Assembly: GCF_000244955.1 (NCBI RefSeq) | Contig: NZ_CM001439.1 | Location: forward strand, 124,001 to 188,000 | Direction: 5' to 3' | Source: Saccharomonospora marina XMU15 | GTDB taxonomy: Bacteria; Actinomycetota; Actinomycetes; Mycobacteriales; Pseudonocardiaceae | DNA length: 64,000 bases | Part shown: positions 15,841 through 23,818 of the stretch, one piece after another | How the letters are laid out: each line of letters starts with the position of its first letter | How positions within the stretch are numbered: the stretch's first letter is position 1 | The notes under the pieces: generated by a model | The model's database searches: none | What the model was told of the DNA's origin: nothing | Seen by the model: the letters and a program-made list of their open reading frames with translations, nothing else | Program-made: the position numbers and the translations under genes

Positions 15841-15931
15841 CATCACCACAGACGAGTTCGCCGTTCGGAATCTCGCGCCCGGCGTCGCTCGCACTCCACA
15901 ACATCTCCCAACGACAGGCGGTCCACGATGA
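15830..15931 (+). CDS. Tiny ORF bridging queE and the Nudix gene
   Basis: Thirty-three codons, beginning MAADITTDEFAVRNLAPGV and ending PTTGGPR. The GTG lies inside the queE tail with GGGAGA about seven bases ahead. The stop overlaps the Nudix start as ATGA (15928-15931). Double coupling and a protein-like composition make it credible as a micropeptide, with a simple translational bridge as the alternative. Confidence 0.4.
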   Translation: MAADITTDEFAVRNLAPGVARTPQHLPTTGGPR

Positions 15932-16362
15932 GCGAACCCGACACCCCGGCCATCGGCCCCCGCGTCCGGGTCTACGCACTCGTCGGGCAGAACGACCGCC
16001 TGCTCCTCGTCGAGTACTCCGGCCACGACGCGCTGCCCGGCGGCGCGGTTCGTACCGGTGAACCCGTCGAACACGCGCTCCGCAGAACCCTGCTCGAACA
16101 GCTCGGCGCGACCATCGCCGAGCTGGACTTCTGCGCCGTTGTCGAACACGGCACCAACGAGCCCGGCGAAACGTCCGCCTCCGAGATCGTCGTCCTGTTC
16201 GACGTGACGCTCACCGACGCCGACCGCCTCATCGACTCGGCGCAACCGCATCGGTGGGCCAACGAAGACGACCTCTCCGCTCTGCGCCCCCAAGCGGTTC
16301 GGGACGGACTGGTCGCAGGCACGCTGTCGGCCGAACACCCGTGGCGGGCGTGGACGCCATGA
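15928..16362 (+). CDS. Nudix-fold protein with a degenerate Nudix box
   Basis: A 144-residue Nudix-like protein. The box region reads GGAVRTGEPVEHALRRTLLE then QLGA. The spacing G-x5-E-x7-R fits the consensus, but the catalytic REUxEE core is R-T-L-L-E-Q, missing two of the usual acidic residues. Hydrolase activity is therefore doubtful, and it may bind rather than cleave a nucleotide. It lies in the queD-queE operon, so a 7-deazaguanine or pterin nucleotide is a possible ligand by context. It is coupled to tiny ORFs on both sides (ATGA overlaps). Confidence 0.82.
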   Translation: MSEPDTPAIGPRVRVYALVGQNDRLLLVEYSGHDALPGGAVRTGEPVEHALRRTLLEQLGATIAELDFCAVVEHGTNEPGETSASEIVVLFDVTLTDADRLIDSAQPHRWANEDDLSALRPQAVRDGLVAGTLSAEHPWRAWTP

Positions 16363-16427
16363 GCAACCTCGGCCCCAAGTTCCTGACCAACCTCGCAGCG
16401 CGAACAGTCGCGGTGAGTGCCTCATGA
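16359..16427 (+). CDS. Tiny ORF bridging the Nudix gene and the next gene
   Basis: Twenty-two codons, beginning MSNLGPKFLTNLAARTV and ending AVSAS. It starts over the Nudix stop (ATGA, 16359-16362) and stops over the next start (ATGA, 16424-16427). The same arrangement occurs at 15830-15931, which makes pure chance less likely. Function unknown. Confidence 0.35.
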   Translation: MSNLGPKFLTNLAARTVAVSAS

Positions 16428-16765
16428 CCCCAGAACAGGCTGCCGCTCTAACCGAGTATCCCGAGCTGCAGCGGCTCATCGACCTCCGCGGCGCGGGCTG
16501 GATGTTTCTGCCCACCGTCGTTGACGGCGAACTCGTTGAGGTGCATGGCGTGCGGACCTGGCCGGAAGGGTGGGCCGACGCCCTGCGTGTCCGCTACACC
16601 ACCGACGCCGCCGGCCTCCGCAACGATTACACCGGCGGCGTCACCTGGCAACGAGAGGGCACCCTCACCGAGGTCATCGATGGCCTCATCGCCCTACCTG
16701 CCCCCAGTGACCGCCTCGCGCCCCGGCTCGTCATCGCACGCCGTCCGCTGCCATGGACCGCATAA
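16424..16765 (+). CDS. Hypothetical protein, last gene of the queD operon
   Basis: A 113-residue soluble protein, probably alpha/beta, with blocks LRGAGWMFLPTVVDGE, RVRYTTDAAG and GGVTWQREGTLTEVIDGL. I have seen similar hypothetical proteins in other actinomycetes but know no function. Translation is coupled to the preceding tiny ORF. The TAA stop is also the left target duplication of the first IS copy (TAA at 16763-16765). The original 3' end may therefore be altered by the insertion, although the protein looks complete. Confidence 0.6.
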   Translation: MTPEQAAALTEYPELQRLIDLRGAGWMFLPTVVDGELVEVHGVRTWPEGWADALRVRYTTDAAGLRNDYTGGVTWQREGTLTEVIDGLIALPAPSDRLAPRLVIARRPLPWTA

Positions 16766-16771
16766 GAGGTC

Positions 16772-17347
16772 CTAACAGATTGAGTGTTTCTTGAGTCGGC
16801 GCCAGCAGATGATGCTGCAGGCGATGCTGAGGAAGGCTTGGTGGATGTCGTCACGGATTTCCCAGCGAGTGCGCAGGCGGCGGAACCAGTGCAGCAGGGC
16901 GATGGTCTGCTCGACCACCCAGCGGTGGATACCAAGCCCGGAGCCGTGCTCGGTGCCGCGGCGGGCGAACCGTGGCTCAATACCCTTGGCGCGTACCAGG
17001 TCCCGGTGCTTGTCGAAGTCGTAGGCCCGATCGGCATACAGGCTGTCCGGGCGGCGGCGTGGCCGGCCTCGCCGGCCACGCACCGGTGGGATGGCCTCGA
17101 GCAGCGGGGGCAGCTGGGTGACGTCGTTGCGGTTGCCGCCGGTCAGCGTCACCGCCAGCGGGATACCGCCACCTTCGGTGATCACATGGTGTTTGGAGCC
17201 GGTGCGGGCCCGGTCGACCGGGCTCGGTCCGGTTTTCGGCCCCCTTTTAACGCCCGCACATGCGAGCCATCGATCGCCGCGCGGGACCAGTCGATCAGCC
17301 CGGCCGCGTTCAGCTTGGCCAGCAGCAGTTCGTGCAACCGCTGCCAC
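16772..17347 (-). CDS. IS5-family transposase, C-terminal frame (copy 1)
   Basis: Carries the remainder of the DDE domain: SKHHVITEGGGIPLAVTLTG, the second Asp in SLYADRAYD and the catalytic Glu region in WVVEQTIALLHWFRRL, ending six bases from the IS left end. The N-terminal 60 residues before GVKRGPKTGPS have no family similarity, so this frame is meant to be entered by frameshift rather than from its own start. Confidence 0.85.
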   Translation of the reverse strand: MAAVARTAAGQAERGRADRLVPRGDRWLACAGVKRGPKTGPSPVDRARTGSKHHVITEGGGIPLAVTLTGGNRNDVTQLPPLLEAIPPVRGRRGRPRRRPDSLYADRAYDFDKHRDLVRAKGIEPRFARRGTEHGSGLGIHRWVVEQTIALLHWFRRLRTRWEIRDDIHQAFLSIACSIICWRRLKKHSIC

Positions 17348-17598
17348 ACGCCGGCCTCAGTCCAGTCCCGCAACCGCCGCCAGCACGTCATCCCGGAGCC
17401 GTATCCCAGCTCCTGCGGCAGGAACTCCCACGGCATCCCCGTGTACAGCACGAACAAGATCCCGCACAACGCACGCCGGTCGTCCAACCGCTTGCGCCCG
17501 GGATGCCGGAAGCGGCGTTCGACCTTGGGCAGCAGAGGCTCGATCAGCTCCCACAGTTCGTCCTCGACCTCCCACGGCCTGCGCTGCGCCACCAACAA
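17182..17598 (-). CDS. IS5-family transposase, N-terminal frame (copy 1)
   Basis: A 138-residue product with the DUF4096-type N-terminal domain (LWELIEPLLPK, RRALCGILFVLYTGMPWEFL) and the first catalytic Asp of the DDE triad in AAIDGSHVRA. The frame then runs into a stop, and the second frame (16772-17347) carries the rest. A frameshift in the overlap around 17190-17270 is expected to produce the full transposase. Confidence 0.88.
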   Translation of the reverse strand: MLVAQRRPWEVEDELWELIEPLLPKVERRFRHPGRKRLDDRRALCGILFVLYTGMPWEFLPQELGYGSGMTCWRRLRDWTEAGVWQRLHELLLAKLNAAGLIDWSRAAIDGSHVRALKGGRKPDRARSTGPAPAPNTM

Positions 17599-17665
17599 CC
17601 TCCCGCCACAAGATCAACAGCGAGGCACATCCAACCACACCCGAAGATCATTCTGTTACGGCCTC

Positions 17666-18016
17666 TAAGGCTGGATGGTTGGTCCAGGATCGGAAGAACA
17701 TCAACTTGTTCGCGGGCCTGGGTGTCGCAGTCCGCGAGATGATCATGGCCAAGGGGCACGGCCGCGTGGATTACCTGCTCTACGTCGACAAGCGGGTTGT
17801 CGGGGTCATCGAGGCCAAGCCGGTGGGCACCACACTATCCGGAGTCGAGTGGCAGTCCGCCATGTACGCCGAGGGGCTGCCGCCCGAGGTGCGGCTGAAG
17901 GCGTTGACCGTGGACGGGCGTTTACCGTTCGTCTTCGAGGCCAGCGGCACGGAGACCCACTTCACCAACGGCTACGACCCCCAGTCACGGGCCAGGCAGC
18001 TATTCAACGTCCCTAA
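17666..18016 (+). pseudogene. hsdR: Internal fragment of type I restriction subunit hsdR
   Basis: The 351 bases between the two IS copies encode an N-terminal HsdR nuclease-domain piece: GWLVQDRKNINLFAGLGVAV, then VDYLLYVDKRVVGVIEAKP (the D and E-x-K of the PD-(D/E)XK core), RLPFVFEASGTETHFTNGYD and RQLFNVPK. There is no start, no helicase region and no stop of its own. Its first codons continue exactly from the hsdR 5' piece on the opposite strand at 18917-19038 (Gln-Leu-Val-Lys / Ala-Gly-Trp), so a formerly single gene was split and one part flipped. Confidence 0.88.
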
Positions 18017-18022
18017 GAGGTC

Positions 18023-18598
18023 CTAACAGATTGAGTGTTTCTTGAGTCGGCGCCAGCAGATGATGCTGCAGGCGATGCTGAGGAAGGCTTGGTGGATGTC
18101 GTCACGGATTTCCCAGCGAGTGCGCAGGCGGCGGAACCAGTGCAGCAGGGCGATGGTCTGCTCGACCACCCAGCGGTGGATACCAAGCCCGGAGCCGTGC
18201 TCGGTGCCGCGGCGGGCGAACCGTGGCTCAATACCCTTGGCGCGTACCAGGTCCCGGTGCTTGTCGAAGTCGTAGGCCCGATCGGCATACAGGCTGTCCG
18301 GGCGGCGGCGTGGCCGGCCTCGCCGGCCACGCACCGGTGGGATGGCCTCGAGCAGCGGGGGCAGCTGGGTGACGTCGTTGCGGTTGCCGCCGGTCAGCGT
18401 CACCGCCAGCGGGATACCGCCACCTTCGGTGATCACATGGTGTTTGGAGCCGGTGCGGGCCCGGTCGACCGGGCTCGGTCCGGTTTTCGGCCCCCTTTTA
18501 ACGCCCGCACATGCGAGCCATCGATCGCCGCGCGGGACCAGTCGATCAGCCCGGCCGCGTTCAGCTTGGCCAGCAGCAGTTCGTGCAACCGCTGCCAC
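18023..18598 (-). CDS. IS5-family transposase, C-terminal frame (copy 2)
   Basis: Same protein as 16772-17347, with the second Asp and the catalytic Glu of the DDE domain. Entered by frameshift from the upstream frame. Confidence 0.85.
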   Translation of the reverse strand: MAAVARTAAGQAERGRADRLVPRGDRWLACAGVKRGPKTGPSPVDRARTGSKHHVITEGGGIPLAVTLTGGNRNDVTQLPPLLEAIPPVRGRRGRPRRRPDSLYADRAYDFDKHRDLVRAKGIEPRFARRGTEHGSGLGIHRWVVEQTIALLHWFRRLRTRWEIRDDIHQAFLSIACSIICWRRLKKHSIC

Positions 18599-18849
18599 AC
18601 GCCGGCCTCAGTCCAGTCCCGCAACCGCCGCCAGCACGTCATCCCGGAGCCGTATCCCAGCTCCTGCGGCAGGAACTCCCACGGCATCCCCGTGTACAGC
18701 ACGAACAAGATCCCGCACAACGCACGCCGGTCGTCCAACCGCTTGCGCCCGGGATGCCGGAAGCGGCGTTCGACCTTGGGCAGCAGAGGCTCGATCAGCT
18801 CCCACAGTTCGTCCTCGACCTCCCACGGCCTGCGCTGCGCCACCAACAA
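18433..18849 (-). CDS. IS5-family transposase, N-terminal frame (copy 2)
   Basis: Same protein as 17182-17598: DUF4096-like N-terminal domain and the first DDE Asp. It is intact, so this copy is also potentially active. Confidence 0.88.
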   Translation of the reverse strand: MLVAQRRPWEVEDELWELIEPLLPKVERRFRHPGRKRLDDRRALCGILFVLYTGMPWEFLPQELGYGSGMTCWRRLRDWTEAGVWQRLHELLLAKLNAAGLIDWSRAAIDGSHVRALKGGRKPDRARSTGPAPAPNTM

Positions 18850-18916
18850 CCTCCCGCCACAAGATCAACAGCGAGGCACATCCAACCACACCCGAAGATC
18901 ATTCTGTTACGGCCTC

Positions 18917-19038
18917 TTAACCAACTGGTGGTCGATGAGTTCCCGCGCCCGCTGCTCAGCGGCCAGCCTGGGATCGTCCGCCACCTCGCCATCTCCCCCT
19001 GCACCGTCGTGTTGACCACTAGAAGCATCTTCCACCAT
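18917..19038 (-). pseudogene. hsdR: 5' end of the broken hsdR gene
   Basis: From an ATG at 19038 the minus strand encodes about 40 residues ending DPRLAAEQRARELIDHQLVK. This is the usual start of an HsdR protein just before its A-G-W-x-V-Q-D motif. The frame is cut by IS copy 2. The continuation is found on the plus strand at 17666. Bases 19039-19319 hold no recognisable gene or hsdM/hsdS remnant, only the promoter region of the pPIWI-RE operon. Confidence 0.75.
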
Positions 19039-19319
19039 GTGTCCGACAGCACAAGGCACCGGAGACCGCGTTGGGCAGCACGGTGCCAATGCTGCTGGAA
19101 TGAAGATCGTCCGGCGATGTCTGCAGGTTACGTTCTGGCAATCAGTGAAGCCACCTTGGTTACCTTCCGTAATCGCGGAGGAGTTCCTCGCCAAAATGGG
19201 CGCAAGTTCACGACTGAGAGTAGCTGACTAGTCCAATTGGGTTACTTTGCTGACTCGTTCGTGGTCGGCCGCTGTGAGCGGACCCGTTTTTGTCGGTGGT
19301 GAGGTCTAGGTTGCCGCGC

Positions 19320-20465
19320 ATGGTGCGACAGACGTCCCTGGCTGGCGGTGCAGCGAGTTCGGCAGGGCATACGCGGCCGTGGCCAGCCGAGTGGGACACC
19401 GTGGTCATCAGCCTGGCGGCCAGCGGGCTGGTCGAGTTGTCGCAGAGCTTGGAGCGTCAGGGCGCGTTTCCCGTGCCGTATCCGGCTGCCCTGCAGCGCG
19501 CGTTGGATCGTTTGGCCGCGATGGGCGTGATTGCTGGTGCCGAAGTGCCGCGCAGCGTCATGGACTTGGCGGCCTGGGCTCACCGTCCGTTCGTGCAGTG
19601 GCCGTTCCGTCCGGCGGTGGAGGGGTTGAACGACGACGAGTCGCTCCTGACGGACGGCAAGCCTACCAAGGCGTGCTTGGAATGGGCGGTGGTGAGTGGG
19701 GACGTCGAAGGCGAGATTCGCGAACGTCTCCTTATCCACGGGGTGCTGGACGTGTGCAAGGCGAACGACGATCCCGATGCTTACGTGCGTTTCCGGCGTT
19801 TGTTGGTCGAGAAGCCCGCCATGTCGGAGCGTGACCTGCTCGTGACGATGGCTCAGCCCGGATTCGCGATACTTGCTCAGCATCTGCGGGGCGCTTACCG
19901 CGCGGCGCCGGCAGAAGCCTTGGCCACAGGAGAGGCGGTTGTGTGCGGAGGCTGCGGTCACTTGTGGACCTTGCAGGCTGACGGTGTCCGTCGATGCAGT
20001 GAGTGGGACTGTCCAGCGCCCACGACGATCAAGAAACGCCTGCCCGCTTCGGAGGGCGTTGTTTGGTTGAGCCGTGAGCTGCGCATGTTCGTGTCTGGTC
20101 CTGGCCGGGCGGAGCTTCGAATTGCCAAGACGCTGGAACGGGCGGGAGTCACCGCACAGTTGTGGCCGGACTTCGACGCCTGTGATGTCCTGCCGGTAGA
20201 AGTGCCGTGGGCAGCAGATGTGAAGTCGTGGACGAATCCGGTCCGCCTGGCCTGGCGGTTGACCGAGCGGCCGTTTGTGCTGCCGCGCGGAGCGGAACGA
20301 GGCTTCATCGTGATCGCGAAAGAGCAGACGACGGGTCGTCCCGAGTACCTGCGGGCGTTGCGCAACCACTGCACCTGGTTGAAGGGTCAGTCCCGGATTG
20401 AGGCGGTGTCCGAGAAGACGTTCATCGACCGAGTGGTCCGCGAGTTTCGGAAGGCGCAGGCGTGA
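19320..20465 (+). CDS. pPIWI-RE system REase-like component Y
   Basis: A 381-residue protein, first gene of the island. A helical N-terminal half precedes a zinc ribbon with Cys at about 209, 212, 226 and 231 (CGGCGHLW, later RRCSEWDC). The C-terminal third is a PD-(D/E)XK-type domain: Glu 265 in RAELRIAKTLERAG, then Asp 300 with V-K in WAADVKSWTNPVRLAW. This is the pPIWI_RE_Y pattern described by comparative genomics for the nuclease that accompanies the pPIWI-RE protein. The start is uncertain (ATG 19320; TTG 19290 or 19311 also possible). The stop overlaps the helicase start (GTGA). Confidence 0.85.
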   Translation: MVRQTSLAGGAASSAGHTRPWPAEWDTVVISLAASGLVELSQSLERQGAFPVPYPAALQRALDRLAAMGVIAGAEVPRSVMDLAAWAHRPFVQWPFRPAVEGLNDDESLLTDGKPTKACLEWAVVSGDVEGEIRERLLIHGVLDVCKANDDPDAYVRFRRLLVEKPAMSERDLLVTMAQPGFAILAQHLRGAYRAAPAEALATGEAVVCGGCGHLWTLQADGVRRCSEWDCPAPTTIKKRLPASEGVVWLSRELRMFVSGPGRAELRIAKTLERAGVTAQLWPDFDACDVLPVEVPWAADVKSWTNPVRLAWRLTERPFVLPRGAERGFIVIAKEQTTGRPEYLRALRNHCTWLKGQSRIEAVSEKTFIDRVVREFRKAQA

Positions 20466-23400
20466 GAGACAGCAACACGTGGAAGAAGGACACCGCAAGG
20501 CTTCTGCGGCGCGAGCACGACACGCTCGAAAGCCGCACGGCGTTGCGGCTGGTCGATATCGAGCTGGTCTTGCACCTCGTCGAGCAGGTTGCTCCGGACC
20601 AGTCGGTTCTGGACGCCTGGGCGCTGTTGGGTGGCTACCCGTTCCTGACTGCCGGCCGCGGACTGGTTGCCTCAGAACACGAGTCGATGATCGGAGTAGC
20701 ACGCCACCTGGTCCTGTGGTTCAAGGACCGCGAAGACTGGCGCGCCGCGCTGGAAGAGTACGCGGAGTTGCCCGAGACCATTCGAGGCTACGAAGTCGAC
20801 CTCGACTCGGGAACAACCTCGCGACGTGTGCCCACGGTGCTGACCGATCGCTTCGACTACTACGAAGACGTCCTGTCCAATCCGCCACCAGACCTTACGA
20901 GCAAGATCACAGTCGCCGAGGCAGGCCGCTACTTCAACCAGGCCGATATGGGAACCAGCGTCACGATCCCTGACTGGTTCCCGATCCACCCCGGTGGTCG
21001 CGGTCACGACGTACTGGCGCGCTGTGATCGCGACGCGATCGAGCTGGAGTGGTCCGAGCTGGTCACCGCAGCACGTTGGGGTGATAACCGCGAGGCTGAG
21101 CTGGGTTGGCCCGAACACTTGCGGTCGAACTGGGTCGACAGGTTGAAGCGGGTGACCCTCGAAGTCCGCCAGGGCAACAACAGTTTTTCCAGGTCCGAGA
21201 AACTGACGATCGCCGGCATCATGCACATGATCGGCATGGTTGGGGCTGGCAAAAGCACCCTTGTCGAGGTGCTCCTCCTCTGGTGTCACCTCAACAACAA
21301 ACGTGTCTGTGTGGTCGCCGACAACGTGACGTCGGTACTGCGTAAGACGGTGCACCTTCAAGCGCTCGGCGTCCGCGCTGCCCCGGTGCTGGGGCAGTCG
21401 AACCGCGTCCAACACCTGACCCGCCTGCACCGGTTGACCAACCCGCGTAACGGTCGCATCGCGCCCGCAGGGGACAGGATGTTCGACCTCACCAGCACCT
21501 CTTGCTCATTGGACGGGTTGCGCGACCACTCGGCGAAGCCCTGGGAGCTACGGCATTCGCCCTGCGCGGGTCTCATTCCCGAGGAAACCGATGACAAGCC
21601 GAAGGCCCACACGTGCCCGGCGTGGCACACGTGTCAACGACACGAGCCCTCGCGCGAACTGGTCGACGCAACCGTGTGGGTGGCGACCACGGCCAGCCTT
21701 ATCCACACCCCGATACCCAAGCAGCTCAACGAGGAGCGATTGCGCTACCTCGAACTCGCCTGGCGCCGTAGTGACCTGATCATCGTGGACGAGGCCGACC
21801 AGGTTCAGGCGCAGTTGGACTCGGTGTTCAGCCCCGAACAGCAGCTCATCGGCGAGGATTACGACGCCTGGCTCGACGAGGTCATCGACCGTACCAAGAG
21901 GACGATCCGTCAAGCCGGGCGTGAGCCCATGCACGAACCACTGGTGCGGCACTGGCTGGTCAATCTCGACAACGCCAACATCGCGGTGGACATCATGTAC
22001 TCGGCGCTCTCCCGCGACGGTGCCCGGCCGCAACCGGCGTTGTCACGCCGATGGTTGGACAAGGCGTACTTCACCGAATGGACTCTGTCCCAGCAGCTTG
22101 CCCAGTCCTGGGCCGGCTTTGGGCCGAGCAAGACCAACACCCACCGCCCTGTCGACGGGTGGGACGACGATCCGGTCTACCGCCGGTTGCGACGTGCGTT
22201 CGACGGATTGATCGACGATCCCCTCGGCGCGAAGGACACGGACGACGAGCTCACCCAGCGGATGGTTACGCTCACCGCGCAAATCCTTCGGGACGCCAAC
22301 GAGTCTGTCCGCCTTCGTCGGGTCGGTGAGTGGCTGGAGTCCACAGCCAAAGAACTCGCCGAGCAAGGCTTGACTCTGACTATCGACGATCCAGAGCGAC
22401 AGGCTGTCCGACTCGAGTTCACCCTAGCGGTCGCGGTGCTGGCGAAGTCGCTCGATCACGCGATGGACATGTTCCGAGCCGTGGAGATGGAACTCGGTCT
22501 GGAGGGCACCAGTTCCGCGCTGTTCCACCGCGCCCCGGCCGACTACCAGCCCGTCGTCCCAGACTCACCGATGGGCAACGTGCTGGGCTTCCAGTACCTC
22601 GACGACGATCACGATCAGCGCAGGGGACGCTCCAAGATGGGGCGGCTGCGTTTCTTCCGCTGTAGCGGCATCGGCCGCTGGGTGCTGCTGCACCTCCACG
22701 AGCTGTTCCTCACGGACTCCGACCGAGGCCCCAACGTACTGCTGCTGTCAGGTACCAGTTGGGCAGGCACGTCGGCTCGCTACCACATCGACATCCCGGT
22801 GACAGCGATCCTGACACCACCGAAGAAAGAACTGGCCGCAGTACGGGCCAGCCGCTTCGAGTTCTTCCCGCTCTTCGCCGGTGACAACACGGCTCCCATC
22901 AAGGTCTCGGGCAAGTTCGGCGAACAACGCGAACTGGCCTTGCGGCAGATGATCGCCGAACTGGCCAACCCAGGTGCCGGCAAGAGCATCCTGGAACAAC
23001 ACCGCGACTCGTTGCCTCCGAGCCGACAACGACTGCTCCTGCTGGTCGGCAGCTACGCCGAAGCCCGCATGGTGGCTCAACACCTGGTGTCCTTGCGCAG
23101 CAGCTGGCAAGACCAGGTGCTGCACTTGGTCGCCGATGATGAAGAGTTCACCGATTCCTGGGACGGCGCCAACGGCTTGCGACGCGGAGACGTGCACACC
23201 CTCGCACGGACACCCGCCTGGATCTTGGTCGCTCCATTGCTGGCAGTCGAGCGTGGACACAACATCCTCAACGACGACAGCCAAGCCGCGATCGGGGCGG
23301 CCTACTTCCTCATCCGCCCCCACCCGCGCCCCGACGATCTCAGCTACGTCATTCAGCGCGTCAACCGCTGGGCGACCCACCAGATCCGAAACAAGTTCCC

Positions 23401-23815
23401 GGTCGTCGAAGATTCCGACCGGGAAGCGCTGGGGCGGTGCGCCACCGCGTTTCGTTCCGCGGGCCACCGTCAATGGAGGTGGCTGCTCAACCTCAAGCTC
23501 GCCTACAGCAACCTGCCGGTGCGGGAACGCGAAGCCTTGGCGTGGACGCAATTGGTCACCATCTGGCAGGTGATCGGACGGCTGGTCCGGGGCGGCGTTC
23601 CAGCCGAGGTCTACTTCTGCGATGCGGCTTTCGCACCGAACGCGGCACGCCGCTCGGAGAACAGTAGCGACGACGCGTCGCTGAGCCTGCTCATCGGCTT
23701 GCGCGAGGTCTTGGCGCCTTACTTCGCAGACGACTGTGCAGATCCCGACACCTACCTCGTTGAAACCCTCTACGGCTGCCTGTACGAGGCGCTCGCCCAG
23801 CTCGAAGGACTGTGA
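20462..23815 (+). CDS. pPIWI-RE system helicase component Z (DinG/XPD-like)
   Basis: An 1117-residue superfamily 2 helicase. Walker A is GMVGAGKST (about 258-266) and Walker B IIVDEAD (Asp-Glu-Ala-Asp about 443-446). Between them sit four Cys (about 348, 368, 385, 391), the position of the iron-sulfur cluster in XPD/DinG helicases. Motif VI-like VIQRVNRWATHQ lies near 963, and a DinG-like GRLVRGG near 1040. It would unwind or remodel the target nucleic acid for the PIWI protein or nuclease. It is coupled to Y by a 4-base overlap, and only three bases separate its stop from the PIWI gene, so the three form one operon. Confidence 0.87.
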   Translation: MRDSNTWKKDTARLLRREHDTLESRTALRLVDIELVLHLVEQVAPDQSVLDAWALLGGYPFLTAGRGLVASEHESMIGVARHLVLWFKDREDWRAALEEYAELPETIRGYEVDLDSGTTSRRVPTVLTDRFDYYEDVLSNPPPDLTSKITVAEAGRYFNQADMGTSVTIPDWFPIHPGGRGHDVLARCDRDAIELEWSELVTAARWGDNREAELGWPEHLRSNWVDRLKRVTLEVRQGNNSFSRSEKLTIAGIMHMIGMVGAGKSTLVEVLLLWCHLNNKRVCVVADNVTSVLRKTVHLQALGVRAAPVLGQSNRVQHLTRLHRLTNPRNGRIAPAGDRMFDLTSTSCSLDGLRDHSAKPWELRHSPCAGLIPEETDDKPKAHTCPAWHTCQRHEPSRELVDATVWVATTASLIHTPIPKQLNEERLRYLELAWRRSDLIIVDEADQVQAQLDSVFSPEQQLIGEDYDAWLDEVIDRTKRTIRQAGREPMHEPLVRHWLVNLDNANIAVDIMYSALSRDGARPQPALSRRWLDKAYFTEWTLSQQLAQSWAGFGPSKTNTHRPVDGWDDDPVYRRLRRAFDGLIDDPLGAKDTDDELTQRMVTLTAQILRDANESVRLRRVGEWLESTAKELAEQGLTLTIDDPERQAVRLEFTLAVAVLAKSLDHAMDMFRAVEMELGLEGTSSALFHRAPADYQPVVPDSPMGNVLGFQYLDDDHDQRRGRSKMGRLRFFRCSGIGRWVLLHLHELFLTDSDRGPNVLLLSGTSWAGTSARYHIDIPVTAILTPPKKELAAVRASRFEFFPLFAGDNTAPIKVSGKFGEQRELALRQMIAELANPGAGKSILEQHRDSLPPSRQRLLLLVGSYAEARMVAQHLVSLRSSWQDQVLHLVADDEEFTDSWDGANGLRRGDVHTLARTPAWILVAPLLAVERGHNILNDDSQAAIGAAYFLIRPHPRPDDLSYVIQRVNRWATHQIRNKFPVVEDSDREALGRCATAFRSAGHRQWRWLLNLKLAYSNLPVREREALAWTQLVTIWQVIGRLVRGGVPAEVYFCDAAFAPNAARRSENSSDDASLSLLIGLREVLAPYFADDCADPDTYLVETLYGCLYEALAQLEGL

Positions 23816-23818
23816 CCG

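Larger units (their letters stand above)
16766..17665 (-). mobile_element. IS5-family insertion sequence, copy 1 (900 bp)
   Basis: The left end GAGGTCCTAACAGA and right end (read inward) GAGGCCGTAACAGA form 14-bp terminal inverted repeats with two mismatches. TAA flanks both sides (16763-16765 and 17666-17668), a 3-bp target duplication. The transposase is on the minus strand in two overlapping frames, as in the IS427/IS1031 subgroup of IS5, where a programmed frameshift joins them. The sequence is the same as copy 2 at 18017-18916, offset 1251 bases, so the duplication is recent. Confidence 0.93.
18017..18916 (-). mobile_element. IS5-family insertion sequence, copy 2 (900 bp)
   Basis: Second, apparently identical copy of the element at 16766-17665 in the same orientation, with the same terminal inverted repeats. 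Its flanks are TAA on the left (18014-18016) and TTA on the right (18917-18919). It therefore lacks a straight target duplication, consistent with a rearrangement after insertion. The two copies form a composite-transposon-like pair around the hsdR fragment. Confidence 0.93.

Noticed and set aside
17091-18026. Long plus-strand frame running through IS copy 1 into the hsdR fragment
   Set aside because: The IS part is antisense to the transposase; only the 17666-18016 part has real protein similarity.
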